Shown: positions 13,166 through 15,924 of the stretch, piece by piece
Numbering within the stretch: position 1 is the stretch's first letter
Layout: each line of letters starts with the position of its first letter
Assembly (NCBI GenBank): GCA_013331625.1
Contig: DUGC01000058.1
Location: 1-15,924 of the forward strand
Direction: 5' to 3'
Length of the DNA: 15,924 nucleotides
From: Candidatus Iainarchaeum sp.
GTDB taxonomy: Archaea > Iainarchaeota > Iainarchaeia > Iainarchaeales > Iainarchaeaceae
Notes under the pieces: generated by a model
Told to the model about the DNA's origin: nothing
Databases searched by the model: none
What the model saw: the letters and a program-made list of their open reading frames with translations, nothing else
Program-made: the position numbers and the translations under genes

Positions 13166-14146
13166 TTACCCCCCCGTCCCTTTCTTTGCACGCGCAAGCA
13201 TTGAGAGCAGTGCCTCGCGCACCGGAATCCCGTTTGCCGCCTGCTTAAAATAGAGCGCTGCTGGCGTGCCATCGAGCGCTTGGGATAGTTCGTTCACGCG
13301 CGGCAGCGGGTGCATTATGCGCAAAGACGGCTTTCCTTTCGCAACGATCTGTGGGGTGATCACATATGCATTCCTGACTTTCTGGTATTCCACTTCATCA
13401 GGGAAGCGCTCTTTTTGTATGCGCGTTGCATAGAGCACATCGCACTCTTTGATATACTTTTCAATATTTGCTGTTTCGAAAATTTTCAGCTTTTTGCGTG
13501 TTTCCTCGATTATGTGGCGCGGCATCGCAAGGCTTTCGGGGGAGATCAGGTACACTGTCACATTGTCAAATTGCGAGAGCGCATACATGAGGCTGTGCAC
13601 GGTCCTCCCGTATTTGAGGTCGCCTGCCAGTGCAATTTTGATCCCGTCAATTTTCCCGAACTCCTTCCTGATGGTATAGAGGTCAAGCATGGTCTGGGTG
13701 GGATGCTGGTTTGCCCCGTCCCCGGCATTCACTATAGGCACTTTCGAAATCTCGGCCGCCCTTTTTGCCGCCCCTTCGATAAAGTGCCTCATCACTATGA
13801 TGTCGGCGTAATTTTCAATTATATGGATAGTGTCTGAGAGGGTTTCACCTTTAGATGTGCTGGTTACATTTGCGTCGGAAAATCCGATAATGCGGGCGCC
13901 AAGGTTTTGCGCCGCCGTCTCAAAGCTTAGCCTTGTGCGCGTGGATGGCTCGAAAAAAAGGCTCGCCACCACTTTATTCTCGAGTATTTTTGCCTTCTGC
14001 GGCCTTGGCATATTCTCAAGCTGTTGCGCCCTGCCCAAAACCCTTTCAATCATCGGGCGCGTAAAGTCAAGGATTGAGATAACATCTGTAAAATCAGTAT
14101 TTTTCCGGGCATTTTGCTTTTCTGCGCTTTTCAAAGAACCCTTCAT
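13166..14146 (-). CDS. pyrB: Aspartate carbamoyltransferase catalytic subunit (PyrB)
   Basis: PyrB condenses carbamoyl phosphate with aspartate, the first committed step of UMP synthesis. The protein has 326 residues, with about 15 more than usual at the N-terminus before the family core (VISILDFTR). Seen: the carbamoyl-phosphate loop PSTRTRLSFE (67-76), the mobile SKGE loop (99-102), H121 in MRHFIEGA and HPTQTMLDLY (148-157); the aspartate-binding end includes HPLPRVNEL. It is the first gene of the operon pyrB-I-D-K-C-E-F. A TATA-like TTTTTA lies about 20-26 bases upstream of the ATG, and no Shine-Dalgarno is seen, so the mRNA may be leaderless. Confidence 0.94.
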   Translation of the reverse strand: MKGSLKSAEKQNARKNTDFTDVISILDFTRPMIERVLGRAQQLENMPRPQKAKILENKVVASLFFEPSTRTRLSFETAAQNLGARIIGFSDANVTSTSKGETLSDTIHIIENYADIIVMRHFIEGAAKRAAEISKVPIVNAGDGANQHPTQTMLDLYTIRKEFGKIDGIKIALAGDLKYGRTVHSLMYALSQFDNVTVYLISPESLAMPRHIIEETRKKLKIFETANIEKYIKECDVLYATRIQKERFPDEVEYQKVRNAYVITPQIVAKGKPSLRIMHPLPRVNELSQALDGTPAALYFKQAANGIPVREALLSMLARAKKGTGG

Positions 14147-14161
14147 AATAAGCGTGTTGAA

Positions 14162-14173
14162 GGAATAAAAACC
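14162..14173 (-). promoter_or_regulatory. TATA-like promoter of the pyr operon
   Basis: On the minus strand GGTTTTTATTCC (14173-14162) lies 16-27 bases before the pyrB ATG at 14146. It is the only TATA-like box at a fitting distance. The repeated TGGCAG/CTGCCA elements lie further upstream. Confidence 0.4.
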
Positions 14174-14226
14174 TTGCTCTTGTGCAAAAGTTGGGCACTA
14201 ATGGCATATTTGAAAACAGTTTTAAG

Positions 14227-14288
14227 CAATTTTTTCAGCTGGCAGTTCCATCAATATTGCCTGCCAATTTTTTCAAAGTGCCTGGCAG
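14227..14288. repeat. Paired direct and inverted repeats between pyrB and the membrane-protein gene
   Basis: The 11-mer CAATTTTTTCA occurs twice (14227-14237 and 14265-14275). CTGGCAG also occurs twice (14239-14245 and 14282-14288). In between lies CTGCCA (14261-14266), the reverse complement of TGGCAG, so it can pair with either flanking copy (14240-14245 or 14283-14288). The block sits in the divergent promoter region and could hold operator sites or alternative hairpins. Function is inferred from location only. Confidence 0.45.
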
Positions 14289-14336
14289 AATAAGTCCTTT
14301 TTTCATATCCTTTTGAGCGGGCATGTAAAACAAACC

Positions 14337-14342
14337 TTTAAA
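14337..14342 (+). promoter_or_regulatory. TTTAAA promoter of the polytopic membrane-protein gene
   Basis: TTTAAA centred about 28 bases before the ATG at 14368, with no Shine-Dalgarno between them, fits an archaeal TATA box for a leaderless transcript. Confidence 0.5.
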
Positions 14343-14367
14343 TTTCGGGGCGCTGTTAGGTAAATAG

Positions 14368-15315
14368 ATGGATTACGGGGCAATACTCTCAAACAGTTTC
14401 ATGAACATCGCCGATCGCAAGGTTCTCACATATATTGCGGCGCGCATCCTTGTCGGGATCATTTCCTTAATTTTGCTCATCGGGGCGGCATTCTTCTTTT
14501 TTGCAGACATCATGCCGCAGCTTGCGCAGATAATGGCGCTCTCGCAAAACCCTTCTGCAGATCCGCAGGCGGCAACTTCAATTGTCATGTCCGTCCTTTC
14601 ATCAGTCCTCAAAAACATCATCCCGTTCCTTCTTATTGTGATCCCGCTCGTTATAATTGAAGCGCTTATCCAGCTCTACCTCAATGCCCTTATGCTCGCA
14701 AGAGGGCTTGAGATTGCAGGCCTGAAGGCCCCGCCAGTGACCTTTATCAAGGCCCTAAAGCTCATATTGCTCGAAATCTGGATCGCGGTCGCAGTGATGT
14801 TCTCCGTCTATAACACCAAGTTCCTGATTGCTTTACTTGCTATCATTGCCCTTGGAATCGTGGCAATAATACTTGCATTTGTATCCCCGATACTTGCCCT
14901 TCTTCTCGGCATTTTGGTGTTCTTTGCACTTCTCGCATATTTCGTCGTGATGATCTATAATGCGATCAGGCTCTCGCTCACAGGCGCGCACTACCTTGCA
15001 AATGAGAAGGGCATACTGGAAAGCGCAAAAGAGTCATGGGGACTTACGGGGGGAAAAGTGGCGGAAGTGTTTATGGCATTCATTTTGGTCTTTGTAGTGA
15101 TTTTTGCGATAGGGTTTGCGCTCAGCCTGATTGTGATGGTCCTTCAGGTTATACTGCGTGCAGCAGGGGTCAATCCCCTAATTGTGCAGTTGCTTGACAT
15201 GCTCATCAACATCCTCACGAGTCCCGTGTTTGCAGCGATAGGGACGCTTGCAACAGCGCAGATTTACTCGCAGGTGTCAGGCAGCTTAACGCCTAAAAGC
15301 AAAAAAAGCCTGTAA
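14368..15315 (+). CDS. Polytopic membrane protein, unknown function
   Basis: This 315-residue protein is strongly hydrophobic, with about six to seven membrane segments (roughly 22-47, 83-108, 133-147, 152-172, 173-199, 234-264 and 270-300). Between the fifth and sixth lies RLSLTGAHYLANEKGILESA and then KESWGLTGGKV. That pattern (Arg, short acidic-basic loop, Ala, Ser-Trp, Thr, Gly) is seen in the YciC/DUF975/glycerophosphodiesterase-membrane-domain type of integral proteins. Members have no proven shared function, and I would not assign one. The C-terminus is basic (LTPKSKKSL) and likely cytosolic. The gene has its own promoter and is followed by a T-run terminator, so it stands alone. The start at ATG 14368 is fixed by the TTTAAA box. 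Confidence 0.65.
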   Translation: MDYGAILSNSFMNIADRKVLTYIAARILVGIISLILLIGAAFFFFADIMPQLAQIMALSQNPSADPQAATSIVMSVLSSVLKNIIPFLLIVIPLVIIEALIQLYLNALMLARGLEIAGLKAPPVTFIKALKLILLEIWIAVAVMFSVYNTKFLIALLAIIALGIVAIILAFVSPILALLLGILVFFALLAYFVVMIYNAIRLSLTGAHYLANEKGILESAKESWGLTGGKVAEVFMAFILVFVVIFAIGFALSLIVMVLQVILRAAGVNPLIVQLLDMLINILTSPVFAAIGTLATAQIYSQVSGSLTPKSKKSL

Positions 15316-15337
15316 CTGTGCTTTGGATATCCGCTTC

Positions 15338-15344
15338 TTTTTTT
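15338..15344 (+). terminator. T-run terminator after the membrane-protein gene
   Basis: A run of seven T, preceded by CTTC, lies 23 bases after the stop codon and ahead of the next promoter. Oligo-T runs of this kind are sufficient for termination in archaea. Confidence 0.5.
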
Positions 15345-15360
15345 AAGGCCCCCTTATCGG

Positions 15361-15368
15361 TATTTAAA
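15361..15368 (+). promoter_or_regulatory. TTTAAA promoter of the methyltransferase gene
   Basis: TATTTAAA (core 15363-15368) is centred about 26 bases before the ATG at 15391, without a Shine-Dalgarno, again fitting a leaderless transcript. The same TATTTAAAC string is found upstream of the eL21 gene. Confidence 0.5.
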
Positions 15369-15390
15369 CCCTCGGTGCGGCAATTTCATT

Positions 15391-15924
15391 ATGAGGCCTG
15401 AAACAGTCAAAAAGTACATTGACAAGTACTCCCTTGGCGTAGTTGAGATCGAGAACTCGCTTGAGCAATATAATTCATATTTGCGCAACATGGGCATTGA
15501 TGAGCCTGTTGAAAAGCTCATTGAAAAAAGGCTTTCTGAAAAGGTATTCGTGAAAATAATGGACGTAGGTTGCGGGAACGGCGGCTTTTTATCTGACATC
15601 AAGAAGGTGTTTGAGGACTCAGTGCACACAATAGGGGTTGACCTGCTTGCAGCCGAAAAGCACCCTGACGAGATGGTCATTGGCGACGCGCTTGAATTGC
15701 AGTTCCCCCCTGAAGTTGATTTTATTTTCTCATTCCGCTCGATGCATGAAATAGGCGAGCCTGAAAAAATGATTGCAAAAATATACAATTCGCTCTCCGC
15801 AGGCGGCAGGGCATTCCTTTCCATCCGCACAATGGACATGTACCTTGGCGGCAGGGGCATTGCCGAGATCGGGGAGAAGGACATCAAGCTGCTGCAAAGA
15901 ATCGTGAGGGAAGGGAAGATGGGG
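15391..15924 (+). CDS. Class I SAM-dependent methyltransferase, cut by the window end
   Basis: The frame is open from ATG 15391 to the last base (178 codons) and has no stop, so the gene continues beyond the window. Seen: SAM-binding motif I IMDVGCGNGGFLSDI (56-70), the acidic end of strand 2 in GVDLLAAEK (82-90), the motif GDALEL (98-103), and the strand-4 segment VDFIFSFRSMHEIGEP (109-124), followed by a helix and LSAGGRAFLS (135-144), as in methyltransferases of the UbiE/Methyltransf_11 type. An N-terminal helical region of about 50 residues precedes the domain. The substrate cannot be read from this part. The reverse-strand frame over the same bases is a shadow. Confidence 0.8.
   Translation, partial: MRPETVKKYIDKYSLGVVEIENSLEQYNSYLRNMGIDEPVEKLIEKRLSEKVFVKIMDVGCGNGGFLSDIKKVFEDSVHTIGVDLLAAEKHPDEMVIGDALELQFPPEVDFIFSFRSMHEIGEPEKMIAKIYNSLSAGGRAFLSIRTMDMYLGGRGIAEIGEKDIKLLQRIVREGKMG

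Noticed and set aside
13310..13837. 175-codon plus-strand frame opposite pyrB
   Set aside because: It lies wholly over the PyrB coding region, whose carbamoyl-phosphate and aspartate motifs are on the minus strand, and it has no recognisable features.
15354..15887. 177-codon minus-strand frame at the window end
   Set aside because: The plus-strand frame over the same bases has clear SAM-methyltransferase motifs and a well-placed promoter; the minus frame is its shadow.
1..15924. CRISPR array, insertion sequence, tRNA or rRNA genes
   Set aside because: No regularly spaced repeats, transposase motifs, flanking inverted repeats, tRNA cloverleaf or rRNA sequence were seen on either strand.

Overview
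The window is archaeal chromosomal DNA. It carries ribosomal protein eL21, RNA polymerase subunit Rpo4 (RpoF), a DUF655 protein, a KsgA/Dim1 dimethyltransferase, an AMP phosphorylase and an archaeosortase, none of which fits a bacterium. Genes are tightly packed, with ATGA stop/start overlaps. Several first genes in transcription units have a TTTAAA-type box about 25-28 nt upstream of the start codon and no Shine-Dalgarno site, which points to leaderless mRNAs. Packing and gene style would suit a small-genome archaeon (for example a DPANN lineage such as Micrarchaeota or Diapherotrites), but that placement is inference only.

Layout, plus strand first. Bases 1-149 hold no confident gene. An RNase H-fold (DEDD-like) exonuclease-family gene follows (150-701), then a 362-base AT-rich spacer with several inverted repeats. 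Next is a three-gene cassette (1064-3372): a small secreted beta-rich protein with a C-terminal tripartite sorting signal, a hyaluronan/chitin-synthase-like GT2 polysaccharide synthase, and an archaeosortase with the Cys-Arg-His triad. After a TTTAAA promoter comes the information-processing cluster eL21-rpo4-DUF655-ksgA (3549-5774).

Minus strand. ksgA runs 20 bases into the convergent AMP phosphorylase gene (5755-7299). Beyond it lies a single-pass membrane protein of unknown function (7395-8138), then a complete pyrBIDKCEF operon for UMP synthesis from carbamoyl phosphate and aspartate (8245-14146, reading right to left). A divergent spacer with repeated TGGCAG/CTGCCA elements separates pyrB from a plus-strand polytopic membrane protein (14368-15315). 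The window ends inside a class I SAM-dependent methyltransferase gene (from 15391).

How the genes work together: the pyr operon supplies all de novo UMP steps except carbamoyl-phosphate synthase, and the AMP phosphorylase links to nucleoside-monophosphate salvage. The archaeosortase cassette looks like a dedicated one-substrate surface-protein processing unit joined to a processive glycan synthase. It is the most likely site of undescribed biology here. Secondary oddities are a changed catalytic motif IV in KsgA (LPPY for NLPY), a Cys-rich N-terminal extension on PyrK, an expanded active-site spacing in PyrF, and substituted acidic positions in the exonuclease-like protein.
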